Source: Candidatus Methylomirabilota bacterium (GTDB taxonomy: Bacteria; Methylomirabilota; Methylomirabilia; Rokubacteriales; CSP1-6). Taken from it: 45,373 nt of DNA. The stretch's first letter is position 1; the number at the start of each line of letters is the position of its first letter. The notes under the pieces are model-generated. The model did not search any database. It worked only from the letters and a program-made list of their open reading frames with translations, and was not told the origin of the DNA. The stretch is from contig DASYVT010000022.1 in NCBI GenBank assembly GCA_035936835.1, positions 1 to 45,373 of the forward strand. Direction: 5' to 3'. Positions 8,638 to 17,306 of the stretch are shown here, piece after piece. The translations under genes and the position numbers were made by a program.

Positions 8638-9246
8638 CTAGCGCAGGCTCGAGTAGTACGCGGCCAGGTCGGCGAACTGGCCGTCCGGGATGATCCGCAT
8701 GAGCGCCTTCTTGGCCGCGAGCAGCGGTTCACCGGGGTCCCGCGTGTCCACCTTGAAGAGCACCATCTGCTGCGCGAGGTAGCCGGGAGGCTGGCCGGCG
8801 AGTCCCGGGATCAGCCGCGCGGGATCGCCCTTGCCGTCCGGCCCGTGGCAGATCACGCACTGGGCCGCAACCGTCTTGCCTCTCGCGGCGGCCTCGGCCG
8901 AAGAGCGGATGGGCGTGGGCAGGCGCTTCTGCGCGGCGAAGTACGCCGCGATCTGGTCCAGCCCGAGGAACTGGATCTCCTTCGCGTACGGCTCCATCTC
9001 CGGCGACGGGCGCTTGCCGGTGGCGTAGTTCTCGGTCTGCCGCTTGAAGTAGGCCGGGTCGAGCCCCGAGATGCTCGGCATCATGTCCGAGCCGCTGTTG
9101 CCGTTCCAGCCGTGGCAGGCCGCGCACGTGATGACCTTCGCGAAGCCCGGGTCGTCGAGCGGGCCGGCGGCGCGGGCCGCCCCGGGCGCAACCGCGAGTA
9201 CGAAAACTGCCGCCGCGAGGGCGGCCGCGAAGCGTATCGTCGTCAT
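8638..9246 (-). CDS. fccA: Di-heme cytochrome c, sulfide dehydrogenase cytochrome subunit (FccA-like)
   Basis: Periplasmic c-type cytochrome, 202 residues. A Sec signal (hydrophobic core then ARA/AAG) is followed by two class I cytochrome domains with heme sites C41-C44-H45 (CAACH) and C130-C133-H134 (CVICH). Likely methionine ligands lie in MMPSISGL and in the second domain. Such di-heme proteins pair with the flavin subunit FccB and accept the electrons released from sulfide. The ATG at 9246 is 16 bases after the fccB stop, so the two are co-transcribed. The related SoxE of the SoxEF pair has the same fold and would be an equivalent name. Confidence 0.83.
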   Translation of the reverse strand: MTTIRFAAALAAAVFVLAVAPGAARAAGPLDDPGFAKVITCAACHGWNGNSGSDMMPSISGLDPAYFKRQTENYATGKRPSPEMEPYAKEIQFLGLDQIAAYFAAQKRLPTPIRSSAEAAARGKTVAAQCVICHGPDGKGDPARLIPGLAGQPPGYLAQQMVLFKVDTRDPGEPLLAAKKALMRIIPDGQFADLAAYYSSLR

Positions 9247-9262
9247 GATCGCCGTCCCCCCT

Positions 9263-10540
9263 CTACGACAGCATGTCGGCCCAGATGCTCTGCCGCCAGC
9301 CCTCTGCACGCTGGGCGACGGAGACGCTCTGGGCGGGCGTGAGCTTCTGCTCGATCTGGACCACCTTGCCGTTCTCGATCTTGTAGGAATTCACCACCGC
9401 GATGGCTTCGCGGTCGCTGACCCAGCTGTAGCAGGTATTGCCGGGCGGCATGAGCGGCACCGCCTGCCCGTTGAGCAGGCTCACGATGCTGAGCGCCGCC
9501 GCCTTGCCCATGTTGTTGGCGACGTTGCCGGACTTGGGCACGGGCAGGCCGATGGTGGCGTCGCCGATCACGTGGATGTTCTTCTGCTTCACCGACTCGT
9601 ACGTGACGTGGTCCACCTCGCACCAGCGCTTGTCGGCGCCGACGAGGTCCGCCTGAACGGCGATCGCGCCCGCGCGCTGGGGCGGGATCAGGTTGAGCAC
9701 GTCGTACTTGACGCGGTCGAACTCGGTGCGGACTTCGCGCGTCGAGGTATCGACGCCGATCACCTTCTGCGAGGCGCGGTAGTCGATGTTCGGGTACGCC
9801 TGCCACGCCGCGCGGAAGAGCGCGGTCTTCGACACGATGTTCTGGTTGGCGTCGAGCACGATCACCCTGCTCTTCGGCTTGTTCTGCTTGAGGTACCACG
9901 CGACCTGGCAGATGCGCTCGTACGGGCCCGGCGGGCAGCGGTAGGCGACGGGCGGCACCGTCAGGACGAAGACGCCGCCGTCCGGCATGGACTGGATCTG
10001 CGCCGCCAGCTGCACCGTCTGCGGCCCCGCCTTCCACGCGTGGAGCACCGTGTCCTTGGCGGCCGCGAGCCCCTCGACCTGCTCCCACTGGAAGTCGATG
10101 CCGGGCGAGACGACGAGGCGGTCGTAGGCGAGGTAGCCCTCGCCGATGCGGACGCGCTTGGTGTCGGGCTCGATGGCAGTCGCTGACTCGTGGATGATCT
10201 TGACGCCGCGGGCTCGGAGCCCGGCGTAGGAGAGCGTCAGGCTCTCGATGGTCCGCTGGCCGCTCAACACGAGGTTGCTGAACGGGCAGGAGACGAACTC
10301 GCGGTTGGGCTCGAGCAGCACCACTTCGATGGACGGGTCGGCGATCCGGATGTATCGGGCCGCGGTGGACCCGCCCCAGCCGCCGCCGATCACGACCACC
10401 CTGCGGCCGCTCTTTGGAGCGATGTCGCCCGTCATGGTACTGGCGCAGCCCGAGAGTCCAAGGCCGGCGCCCAAGCCCAACCCGACACCGACACCCACAC
10501 CCGAGGAGAGGAGGAAATCTCTGCGCGTCAACCCGCTCAT
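9263..10540 (-). CDS. fccB: Flavocytochrome c sulfide dehydrogenase, flavin subunit (FccB/SoxF)
   Basis: FAD enzyme oxidising sulfide to sulfur in the periplasm, 425 residues. It begins with a Tat motif (TRRDFL) and a long glycine-rich hydrophobic stretch ending in LSGC at residues 29-32, which reads as a lipobox. The FAD loop is GGGWGG (52-57). The two redox cysteines of the family are visible in YRCPPGPYER and NTCYSW, and VIGDATI is the second FAD contact. The ATG at 10540 has AAGGAGG seven bases upstream and a sigma70-like promoter 50-80 bases upstream, making this the first gene of the sulfur operon. Family members usually have a cleaved signal, so a lipid-anchored form would be unusual. 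Confidence 0.9.
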   Translation of the reverse strand: MSGLTRRDFLLSSGVGVGVGLGLGAGLGLSGCASTMTGDIAPKSGRRVVVIGGGWGGSTAARYIRIADPSIEVVLLEPNREFVSCPFSNLVLSGQRTIESLTLSYAGLRARGVKIIHESATAIEPDTKRVRIGEGYLAYDRLVVSPGIDFQWEQVEGLAAAKDTVLHAWKAGPQTVQLAAQIQSMPDGGVFVLTVPPVAYRCPPGPYERICQVAWYLKQNKPKSRVIVLDANQNIVSKTALFRAAWQAYPNIDYRASQKVIGVDTSTREVRTEFDRVKYDVLNLIPPQRAGAIAVQADLVGADKRWCEVDHVTYESVKQKNIHVIGDATIGLPVPKSGNVANNMGKAAALSIVSLLNGQAVPLMPPGNTCYSWVSDREAIAVVNSYKIENGKVVQIEQKLTPAQSVSVAQRAEGWRQSIWADMLS

Positions 10541-10590
10541 TGGCCCGCCTCCTTCATTGATTAGCTCAGTTCTCGACCGGAATACGGAGA

Positions 10591-10619
10591 AACTTACTAA
10601 GCCATTTGCGCCATGTCAA
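10591..10619 (-). promoter_or_regulatory. Sigma70-like promoter of the sulfur cluster
   Basis: On the minus strand TTGACA (10619-10614), 17 bases, then TAAGTT (10596-10591). The -35 is a full consensus match with ideal spacing. It lies 50 bases before fccB, and the region between fccB and the upstream threonine synthase gene holds nothing else. Confidence 0.6.
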
Positions 10620-10631
10620 CAGCGTTTTTGG

Positions 10632-11873
10632 CTAGAGGCCGAGGGCCTTCCTGACACGGGCGAGGACCTGCGCCTCGTCGCCTTCAAGGTGCACCGGAGC
10701 CGGCAGCGCCGGCGGCGAGTTCTTGATCCCCGCGCCCGTGAGCACGATGACGATGCGCGAGCCCGCATCCACCTCGCCGGTCTCCTTCATCTGGCAGAGC
10801 GCGGCGAGCGCGGCGGCGGCCTCGGGCGCCGTCCAGATGCCCTCGACGCGCGCCAGGAGCTTCTGCGCCTCCACGATCTCCTGCTCGCTCACGGCGCGCG
10901 CGTGGCCGCCGGTATCGCGCATGATCTTGAGCATCTGGCGCCCCGCGAAGGGGCCTGGCACGCGAAGGCCGGGCGCGTCGGTGACGGGGTTCTCCCAGAG
11001 CGTCGTGGTCTCGGCCTTGTCGTCCCACGCCTTCACGAGAGGGGCGCACCCTTCGGCCTGGACCGCGACGAAGCGCGGCTGGGCGGCCTTGATCCAGCCC
11101 ATGGCCGCCAACTCGTCGTAGGCCTTCCAGATCCCGACCAGACCCGTCCCGCCGCCCGTCGGGTACATGAGGAGATCCGGCGTCTGCCAGCCGAGCTGCT
11201 CGGCCAGCTCGAGCCCCATTGTCTTCTTGCCCTCGAGGCGATAGGGCTCCTTGAGCGTGGCGAGATCGAACCAGCCGATCTTGGACGCGAGCCCCGCGAT
11301 CAGCTTGCCCGCCGTCGCGATCGAGCCGTCCACGGTGAAAACAAAGGCGCCCGCGATGATCGCCTCCGCGATGGCGGCCTCCGCCGTGCCGCGCGGGACC
11401 ACGACCGCGACAGGGATCCCGCCGCGGGCGCCGTAGACGGCCGCGGCGCCGCCCGCATTCCCCGCCGACGGGATCATCAATCCCTTGACGCCGAGCGTGC
11501 GCGCCTTGGTCAGCGCCATGCCGAGACCGCGCGCCTTGAACGAGCCCGTCGGGTTCTGGCCTTCGTCTTTCGCCCAAACGTGGCGCAGGCCCAGGTGCGC
11601 GCTCAGGCGCGGGAGCGGGATCAACGGCGTGCCGCCTTCGCCGAGCGTGACCGGTTCCTCACCGTCGTCGAGCGGCGTCAACTCGCGGAAGCGGTACATC
11701 CCGGGCGCGCGCCGGAGCAGGTCGTCCTTGGTGACGGCGGCGGCGACCCTGGGCAGGTCGTACCGCACGGCCAGCATCTGGCCGCAGCCCTCGCAGACGG
11801 TGAGGAGGCGGCCGGCCTCGTGGCGCCGGCCGCAGACAGTGCACTCGATATGGGTGACGAAGGACGGGCTAAT
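10632..11873 (-). CDS. thrC: Threonine synthase
   Basis: PLP enzyme converting O-phosphohomoserine to threonine, last step of threonine synthesis. PLP lysine lies in NPTGSFKARG, substrate contacts in SAGNAGGA, and the PLP phosphate loop in PTGGGTGL. The first ATG in frame is at 11777, but conserved sequence continues upstream: about 32 further codons encode a zinc ribbon (CTVC then CEGC), as found at the N-terminus of many threonine synthases. No ATG, GTG or TTG exists in that part. The best candidate is ATT at 11873, which overlaps the TAG of the EF-G gene. I give the extended form (413 residues) and mark the start uncertain. It follows the EF-G-like gene and is probably co-transcribed with it. 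Confidence 0.88.
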   Translation of the reverse strand: MSPSFVTHIECTVCGRRHEAGRLLTVCEGCGQMLAVRYDLPRVAAAVTKDDLLRRAPGMYRFRELTPLDDGEEPVTLGEGGTPLIPLPRLSAHLGLRHVWAKDEGQNPTGSFKARGLGMALTKARTLGVKGLMIPSAGNAGGAAAVYGARGGIPVAVVVPRGTAEAAIAEAIIAGAFVFTVDGSIATAGKLIAGLASKIGWFDLATLKEPYRLEGKKTMGLELAEQLGWQTPDLLMYPTGGGTGLVGIWKAYDELAAMGWIKAAQPRFVAVQAEGCAPLVKAWDDKAETTTLWENPVTDAPGLRVPGPFAGRQMLKIMRDTGGHARAVSEQEIVEAQKLLARVEGIWTAPEAAAALAALCQMKETGEVDAGSRIVIVLTGAGIKNSPPALPAPVHLEGDEAQVLARVRKALGL

Positions 11874-13947
11874 GGGCCTTCTCTTTCTCTGCCTTCGCGG
11901 CGGCGACGACTTTCTCCGCGAGGTGGGCCGGGACTTCTTCGTAGTGCGAGAACTCCATGGAGTAGCCGCCGCGCCCGCCCGTCATGGAGCGGAGCGAGGA
12001 CTCGTACGTCAGCATCTCGGCCATGGGCGCCTGCGCGCGCACCGAGACGACTTCGCCGTCGGGCTCCATGCCCACGATGCGCCCGCGGCGGCCGTTCAGG
12101 TCGCCGATGACGTCGCCCGCGTGGTCGGACGGCGCCGTCACCTCGACGTGCATGATGGGCTCGAGCAGGATCGGGTGCGCCTCCATGAAGCCCTTCTGCA
12201 GGCCCATCGAGGCCGCGATCTGGAAGGCCATGTCGGAGGAATCCACGTCGTGGTAGGAGCCGTCGTAGAGCGAGACCCTGAGGTCCACGATGGGGTAGCC
12301 GGCGAAGATGCCACGCTTCAGGCAGTCGCGGACGCCTTTTTCCACCGACGGGATGAAGTTGCGCGGCACGGAGCCGCCGAAGATGTCGTCCACGAACTCG
12401 AAGCCGCCGCCGCGCTGGAGCGGCTCGACCTTGAGCCACACGTCGCCGTACTGCCCGCGGCCGCCCGTCTGCTTCTTGTACTTGCCCTGCACGTCGGCTC
12501 GCCCCTTGACCGTCTCCTTGTAGGGGATGCGCGGCGGCAGGAGGCTCACGTCCACGTTGTACTTGCGCTTCATCCGCTCGACGACCGTCTCGACGTGCAG
12601 CTGCCCCATGCCGGAGACGAGCAGCTGCTTGGTCTCGGGGTCGAAGTGGTGGTGCAGCGTCGGGTCCTCCTCCGTCATCCGGTGGAGCGCCGTCGAGATC
12701 TTGTCCTCGTCGCCGCGAGTCTTGGGCTGGATGGCGAAGGAGATGGCGGGCTCCGGGAAGGCGATGCCCGGCAGGACGACCGGGTGCGCCTCGTCCGAGA
12801 GCGTGTCGCCCGTCAGCGTGTCTTTCAGCTTCGCGACGACGCCGATCTCCCCGGGCCCCAGCGAGTCGACGGCCTTCTGCGTCTTGCCCATGAGCCAGCC
12901 GAGGTGGCCGATGCGCTCCTTGGCCCCGCGCGTGGAGTTGAGCACCTGGCTGTCGGACTTGAAGGTGCCGGAGTACACGCGGAAGAGCGAGAGCTTGCCC
13001 ACGTGCGGGTCGGCGATGGTCTTGAAGACGACGGCCGCCAGCGGCGCCTTGGGATCGGGCGCGAGCGTGACCGGCTGCTGAGTGCGCGGGTCGATGCCCA
13101 CGACCGGGCCGGCTTCGGCGGGCGACGGGAATTCCTTGACGATCAGGTCCATCAGCGGCTGGACGCCGATGCCCTTGGTGGCGGAGGCGGCCATGACGGG
13201 CACGAGGCTCCCCTGCCCGATGGCCTTGCCGAGGGCCTTGACCATCTCCTCCTCGCCGATGCTGCCCTCTTCGAGATACTTGGCGAGAAGGTCGTCGTCC
13301 GTCTCGGCCACAGCCTCGACCAGCTTCTCGCGCCACGTTTTGGCGTCGTCCATCGCCTCGCCGGGGATGTCGGCTTCTTTGGCCTTGCCGTCAGCCGTGA
13401 GGAGCGCCTTCATCGCGACCAGGTCCACCACGCCCTTCAGGCCCGCCTCGGCCCCGATCGGCAGCTGGAGCGGGCAGAGCCGGCCCTTCAGGCGCTTCTG
13501 GAGCGACTCGAGGGTGCGGAAGAAATCGGCGCGCTCGCGGTCGAGGCGGTTGATGACGACGGCGCGCGGCAGGGCGTACTCGTTGGCGTACTTCCAGACC
13601 TTCTCCGTCTGCACCTGCACGCCGGCGACCGCGTCCACCACGATCACCGCCGCGCCGGCGACTCTCAACCCCCCGCGCGCGTCGGCCACGAAGTCGCCGT
13701 ACCCGGGCGTGTCGATCAGGTTGAGGCGATGGCCCTTCCAGTCGCAGAACGCGACCGAGGTGCCCAGCGAGATCTTGCGCTTGATCTCGTCGGGGTCGAA
13801 GTCGGTGGTGGTGGTGCCGTCGTCCACCTTGCCGAGCCGGTTGATGGCGCCGGCCGCGAACAGGATGGCTTCCACCAGGGATGTCTTGCCGACTCCACCG
13901 TGGCCCGCGAAGCCCACGTTGCGGATCTTGGAGATGTCCGTCGCCAT
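11869..13947 (-). CDS. Elongation factor G-like GTPase (EF-G-2 / FusA2 type)
   Basis: Translational GTPase of 692 residues with all EF-G domains. G1 is GHGGVGKT, G3 is DTPGYGDF, and G4 is NRLD in place of NKxD. The switch I region (DDGTTTTDFDPDE) is that of the EF-G-like subgroup found beside a normal EF-G in many bacteria, not of canonical EF-G with its RGITI segment. Domain IV (GRGQYGDVW) and domain V are intact. The ATG at 13947 follows GGGGAGG. An extended -10 lies about 70 bases upstream. Its function in the cell is not settled for this subgroup; ribosome binding or recycling is expected. Confidence 0.88.
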   Translation of the reverse strand: MATDISKIRNVGFAGHGGVGKTSLVEAILFAAGAINRLGKVDDGTTTTDFDPDEIKRKISLGTSVAFCDWKGHRLNLIDTPGYGDFVADARGGLRVAGAAVIVVDAVAGVQVQTEKVWKYANEYALPRAVVINRLDRERADFFRTLESLQKRLKGRLCPLQLPIGAEAGLKGVVDLVAMKALLTADGKAKEADIPGEAMDDAKTWREKLVEAVAETDDDLLAKYLEEGSIGEEEMVKALGKAIGQGSLVPVMAASATKGIGVQPLMDLIVKEFPSPAEAGPVVGIDPRTQQPVTLAPDPKAPLAAVVFKTIADPHVGKLSLFRVYSGTFKSDSQVLNSTRGAKERIGHLGWLMGKTQKAVDSLGPGEIGVVAKLKDTLTGDTLSDEAHPVVLPGIAFPEPAISFAIQPKTRGDEDKISTALHRMTEEDPTLHHHFDPETKQLLVSGMGQLHVETVVERMKRKYNVDVSLLPPRIPYKETVKGRADVQGKYKKQTGGRGQYGDVWLKVEPLQRGGGFEFVDDIFGGSVPRNFIPSVEKGVRDCLKRGIFAGYPIVDLRVSLYDGSYHDVDSSDMAFQIAASMGLQKGFMEAHPILLEPIMHVEVTAPSDHAGDVIGDLNGRRGRIVGMEPDGEVVSVRAQAPMAEMLTYESSLRSMTGGRGGYSMEFSHYEEVPAHLAEKVVAAAKAEKEKAH

Positions 13948-14017
13948 GCCTACCTCCCCGTGCCCCTGCTGCGAAGGGAAACTCCGACTGCCGGAGAAAA
14001 GGGCGATGTGGGCAGGG

Positions 14018-14026
14018 ATGCTACCA
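14018..14026 (-). promoter_or_regulatory. Extended -10 element before the EF-G-like gene
   Basis: Minus strand TGGTAGCAT, matching the extended -10 pattern TGnTAnnnT. There is no good -35. The surrounding gap (13948-14148) otherwise holds only an imperfect hairpin (ATCACCGG paired with CCCGTGAT around 14110-14130), without a T-tract, so I do not call a terminator. Confidence 0.4.
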
Positions 14027-14148
14027 CAGCGCCGGGACACAGGCCAGAGGAAGGTCGGGGAGGCCCTGCGTCTCCTCAGAGAGCGGACGAGGAAGAGGGC
14101 GCGCCGTCATCACCGGCGCCCCCGTGATTTGCGAAGGAGACGCTGGCG

Positions 14149-15321
14149 CTACTGGTTCCTGCCGCGCATCGACGCCGGCTGGCCGGGCAGCTTGAGCGTC
14201 TTGCCGGTGTTGACGACGCGGATGCCCTTCTTGGTCTGCTCGACCTTCAGGATGGACATGTCGCTGTCGATGTAGTTGCCGACGTAGAGGTACTCGCCGT
14301 CGGGGCTCCAGACGGCGCCTTCCGGCAGGCCCTTGACCTCGACCTCGTCGAGCTTGGTCACCTTCTTGCCGTCGATCTTCAAGATGACCACGCTGCCCTG
14401 GCGGTTGTAGAACCACGAGCTCCACGCGGCGTCGTTGCCGCGCAGCAGCATCACGGCGGCGAGATCGCCCTTGGGGCTGATGGCCAGGCCCTCGGGGGCG
14501 TCGCCCACCACCACGCGGTCGATCACGCGCGGCGGGGTCGCCTCGAGGTCGATGACGCTCACGGTGTCCACGTTGCCGTCCGAGCGGCCGCCGTTGCCGT
14601 TGTCGGCCGTCAGCGCGATGGTACCGAGCGGCGAGACGTCCACGTTGTAGGGCCAGAGACCGACGTTCATATTGTACTTGGTGTCGGTCACCTTCTGGCC
14701 GTCCACGTTGAGCATCCCGATCTTGTGGCCGGGGAACTTGGCCACGAGCGCCCGCTTGCCGTCGGGGGTGAAGACAGCGTGGGTCACCACCTCGCCCATG
14801 GGCACGGTGTCGATCAGCTTGACCTCCCTGCCAGAGATCGAGAGCACCCCGATCGAGTTGTCGGCGCGGTTCGTGACAAGGGCCAGGGTGCCCGCCGGGT
14901 TGATGCTGAGGCCGGAGGGCTGCTTGCCGACTTCGACCGTCGCGATGTGAGCGGGCGGGGTGGCCGTCAGGTCGATCACGTAGAGCTTGTTGTCAGGCAC
15001 CGGCTTCCACTTCTCGCCGTCCTTCTGCCAGTCCACCGAGTTGGCCACGATGGCCAGCTTCTGGTCGGGCGTGATGGCCAGGTTGGTCGGCGGCCCGAAG
15101 ACGGAATTCATCAGCGGCAGGTTGCCGACGATCTTCGGCGCCTCCCGGTTGCTGAAGTCCACGATGAGGACCGCGTCCTTGCCGGGAGGGCCAAAGACCT
15201 GGCCGCCGTTCTTGTCGAACGTGACCTTGTTGTCGATCCCGATGATCATGACCTGCGCGTGAGCCGCGAGCGGCGCGAGGACGAGCGACAGTGCCAGGGC
15301 CAGCGTCTTTACTGTGCGCAT
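14149..15321 (-). CDS. Secreted beta-propeller protein (YncE-like)
   Basis: Exported protein of 390 residues. The Sec signal peptide ends near AAHAQ (residue ~22). The rest consists of repeated blades of the YVTN/YncE type (for example GLAISPKGDLAAV, AVWSPDGEYLYVGN, THAVFTPDGKRALV), giving a seven-bladed propeller. Such proteins often bind ligands or partners in the periplasm; no catalytic motif is seen. The ATG at 15321 follows GAGAGGGGA. It is the last gene of the leftward hopanoid-containing operon, 32 bases after the hydrolase gene. Its connection to hopanoids is only positional. Confidence 0.75.
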   Translation of the reverse strand: MRTVKTLALALSLVLAPLAAHAQVMIIGIDNKVTFDKNGGQVFGPPGKDAVLIVDFSNREAPKIVGNLPLMNSVFGPPTNLAITPDQKLAIVANSVDWQKDGEKWKPVPDNKLYVIDLTATPPAHIATVEVGKQPSGLSINPAGTLALVTNRADNSIGVLSISGREVKLIDTVPMGEVVTHAVFTPDGKRALVAKFPGHKIGMLNVDGQKVTDTKYNMNVGLWPYNVDVSPLGTIALTADNGNGGRSDGNVDTVSVIDLEATPPRVIDRVVVGDAPEGLAISPKGDLAAVMLLRGNDAAWSSWFYNRQGSVVILKIDGKKVTKLDEVEVKGLPEGAVWSPDGEYLYVGNYIDSDMSILKVEQTKKGIRVVNTGKTLKLPGQPASMRGRNQ

Positions 15322-15353
15322 GCGAAATTCCCCTCTCGTCTGGTGGGTTGGGG

Positions 15354-16295
15354 CTACGGCCGGACGACTCTGTTGGCGAGCACGCCGATCTTCTCGACTT
15401 CGGCTTCCATGCGGTCCCCGGCCTTGAGGAAGTTCCCCGTCGCCGCGCCGACTCCGTCGGGCGTGCCGGTGGCGATCAGGTCGCCGGGGAGGAGCGCCAT
15501 GGAGAGCGACAGCACCTCGATGCACTGGTCCACTGGGAAGGTCATCTTGCTGGTGTTGCTCGACTGCCGCACTTGTCCATTAACGCGCATGACGATGCTG
15601 AGCGCCTGCGGGTCCGGGATCTCGTCGGCCGTGACCAGCACGGGGCCCATGGGGCAGAAGGTGTCGAGCGACTTGCCCTTGAACCACTGCGTGTGGCGCT
15701 TCTGGAGGTCGCGGGCGGTCACGTCGTTGATGATCGTGTAGCCGAAGACGTGCGTGAGCGCGGCGGCGCGGCTGATGTCGCGGCCGGCCGTGCCGATCAC
15801 CGCCGTCAGCTCCACCTCGTAGTCGAGCTCGCTGGTGACCGCGTGGTGGACCACGTCGTCGCCGGGGCCGATGACGGCCGTGCCGGGCTTCGTGAAGTAT
15901 ACCGGGTGCTCGGGCACGGCGGCGCCGCGCTCGGCGGCGTGGTCGGCGTAGTTGCGGCCGAGGCAGAAGACGTTGCGCGCCGGGTGCGGGATGGGCGCCA
16001 GCAGGCGCACGCGCTTGAGCGGGTAGACCAGCTTGCGCTTCGCCAGCTCCTCGATGGCCTGCTGGTCTACCAAGCGCTTACCGTACTCCCAGGCCTCGTG
16101 CGCCAGGACAAGTGCGGCTTCACCGCCCTGGATCAGCTCGAGCAGGCTCTTCGGGAAGCCGCCGCGGCCGCGCCTGACCGCCCCTCGCTGCGCGGCCAAG
16201 TCCTTCGCCAGGCCGCCCAGGTCCAGCACGGCCTCGTGCCACACGGCGCCCGGCTTGGGCTCGCCCCGTCCGCGACGGAAGGTGACGAGGTGCAC
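15354..16295 (-). CDS. Fumarylacetoacetate hydrolase family protein
   Basis: Metal-dependent C-C hydrolase or decarboxylase of the FAH fold, 313 residues. The catalytic core starts near NVFCLGRNYADH, with metal ligands in SELDYEVEL, the DVTARDLQ segment, and the closing GDLIATGTPDGVG loop. A first ~90-residue domain is present, as in many FAH proteins acting on 2-keto-diacids or acylpyruvates. The substrate cannot be read from sequence. The GTG at 16295 comes 2 bases after the ispH stop. Confidence 0.85.
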   Translation of the reverse strand: MHLVTFRRGRGEPKPGAVWHEAVLDLGGLAKDLAAQRGAVRRGRGGFPKSLLELIQGGEAALVLAHEAWEYGKRLVDQQAIEELAKRKLVYPLKRVRLLAPIPHPARNVFCLGRNYADHAAERGAAVPEHPVYFTKPGTAVIGPGDDVVHHAVTSELDYEVELTAVIGTAGRDISRAAALTHVFGYTIINDVTARDLQKRHTQWFKGKSLDTFCPMGPVLVTADEIPDPQALSIVMRVNGQVRQSSNTSKMTFPVDQCIEVLSLSMALLPGDLIATGTPDGVGAATGNFLKAGDRMEAEVEKIGVLANRVVRP

Positions 16296-16297
16296 GG

Positions 16298-17299
16298 CTA
16301 CTCGCTCACCGCGGCGGCGCCGCTGCGCTCCGGCAGGGTCTTGCCGCTCTGCCGGGCGATGTCTTCCAGCTCGCGCGGCAGCCCGAAGCGCACGTCCTCC
16401 TCGACCACGTGGACCTCGCGCACCCCGACGCGGCCGGCGTGCTGGAGCGCTTCGACCACTTCTGTCACGAGGAACTCGGGCGTCGAGGCGCCGGCCGTCA
16501 CGCCGACGCGCTTGGAGCCGTCCAGCCACTCGGGCTTGATGTCGTTCTTGTCGTTGATCAGGTAGGACGGCGTGCCCATCACCGTCGAGACTTCGACCAG
16601 GCGGTTCGCGTTGGAGCTGTTTGCGGCGCCGATGACGAGCAGCACATCCACCTGCCCAGCCACGGTCTTGGCCGAGGCCTGGCGGTTCTGGGTCGCGTAG
16701 CAGATGTCGTCCTTGGCGGGCCCGGCGATCTTCGGGAAGCGGCGGCGCAGCGCCTCGATGCAGGCGCGCGTGTCGTCGAGGGAGAGCGTCGTCTGGGTCA
16801 GGTAGGCGACCTTGTCGGGGTTGGGGATCTTGAGCTTGTCCACTTCCTCGGGATGCGCGATGAGGAACATGCGGTCCGGCGCCTCGCCCATGGTGCCCAC
16901 GACCTCGTCGTGGTCGGCGTGGCCGACCAGCACGATGCTGTAGCCCTCGCGCGCGTAGCGGATGGCCTCGAGGTGCACCTTGGTGACGAGCGGGCACGTC
17001 GCGTCGATCACGCGCAGGCCGCGCCGCTGGGCCTCGTGGCGCACCGCGGGCGAGATGCCGTGGGCGCTGAAGATCACGGTGGCGTCGTCGGGCACCTCGT
17101 CGAGCTCGTCGACGAAATGCGCGCCCTTGGTGCGGAGCGCCTCGACCACGTGGCGGTTGTGCACGATCTCCCGGCGCACGTAGACGGGCGGCGGGCAGAC
17201 CTGCAGCGCCAGCTCCACGATGTCAATGGCGCGGTCCACGCCGGCGCAGAAGCCGCGGGGACCGGCCAGCACGATTTCCTGAAGCGGAATGGTCGCCAT
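16298..17299 (-). CDS. ispH: 4-hydroxy-3-methylbut-2-enyl diphosphate reductase (IspH)
   Basis: Last enzyme of the MEP isoprenoid pathway; makes IPP and DMAPP from HMBPP using a [4Fe-4S] cluster. The three cluster cysteines are C18 (GFCAGV), C102 (DATCP) and C200 (DICYATQNRQ). The substrate motifs AHGIS, TQTT and SSN are in place. At 333 residues it has a normal length with a short C-terminal extension. Its place inside the hopanoid operon ties precursor supply to squalene synthesis. It starts 7 bases after the second dehydrogenase gene. Confidence 0.95.
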   Translation of the reverse strand: MATIPLQEIVLAGPRGFCAGVDRAIDIVELALQVCPPPVYVRREIVHNRHVVEALRTKGAHFVDELDEVPDDATVIFSAHGISPAVRHEAQRRGLRVIDATCPLVTKVHLEAIRYAREGYSIVLVGHADHDEVVGTMGEAPDRMFLIAHPEEVDKLKIPNPDKVAYLTQTTLSLDDTRACIEALRRRFPKIAGPAKDDICYATQNRQASAKTVAGQVDVLLVIGAANSSNANRLVEVSTVMGTPSYLINDKNDIKPEWLDGSKRVGVTAGASTPEFLVTEVVEALQHAGRVGVREVHVVEEDVRFGLPRELEDIARQSGKTLPERSGAAAVSE

Positions 17300-17306
17300 A
17301 GTCTCC

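Noticed and set aside
11485-14127. Open frame of 880 codons on the plus strand over the EF-G-like gene
   Set aside because: It lies opposite a gene with intact GTPase motifs, and its own translation shows no recognisable protein features.
14110-14130. Terminator after the beta-propeller gene
   Set aside because: The stem has a mismatch and lies over 100 bases upstream of the EF-G-like ATG rather than after a stop with a T-tract; on the minus strand it is upstream, not downstream, of EF-G and no T-run follows.
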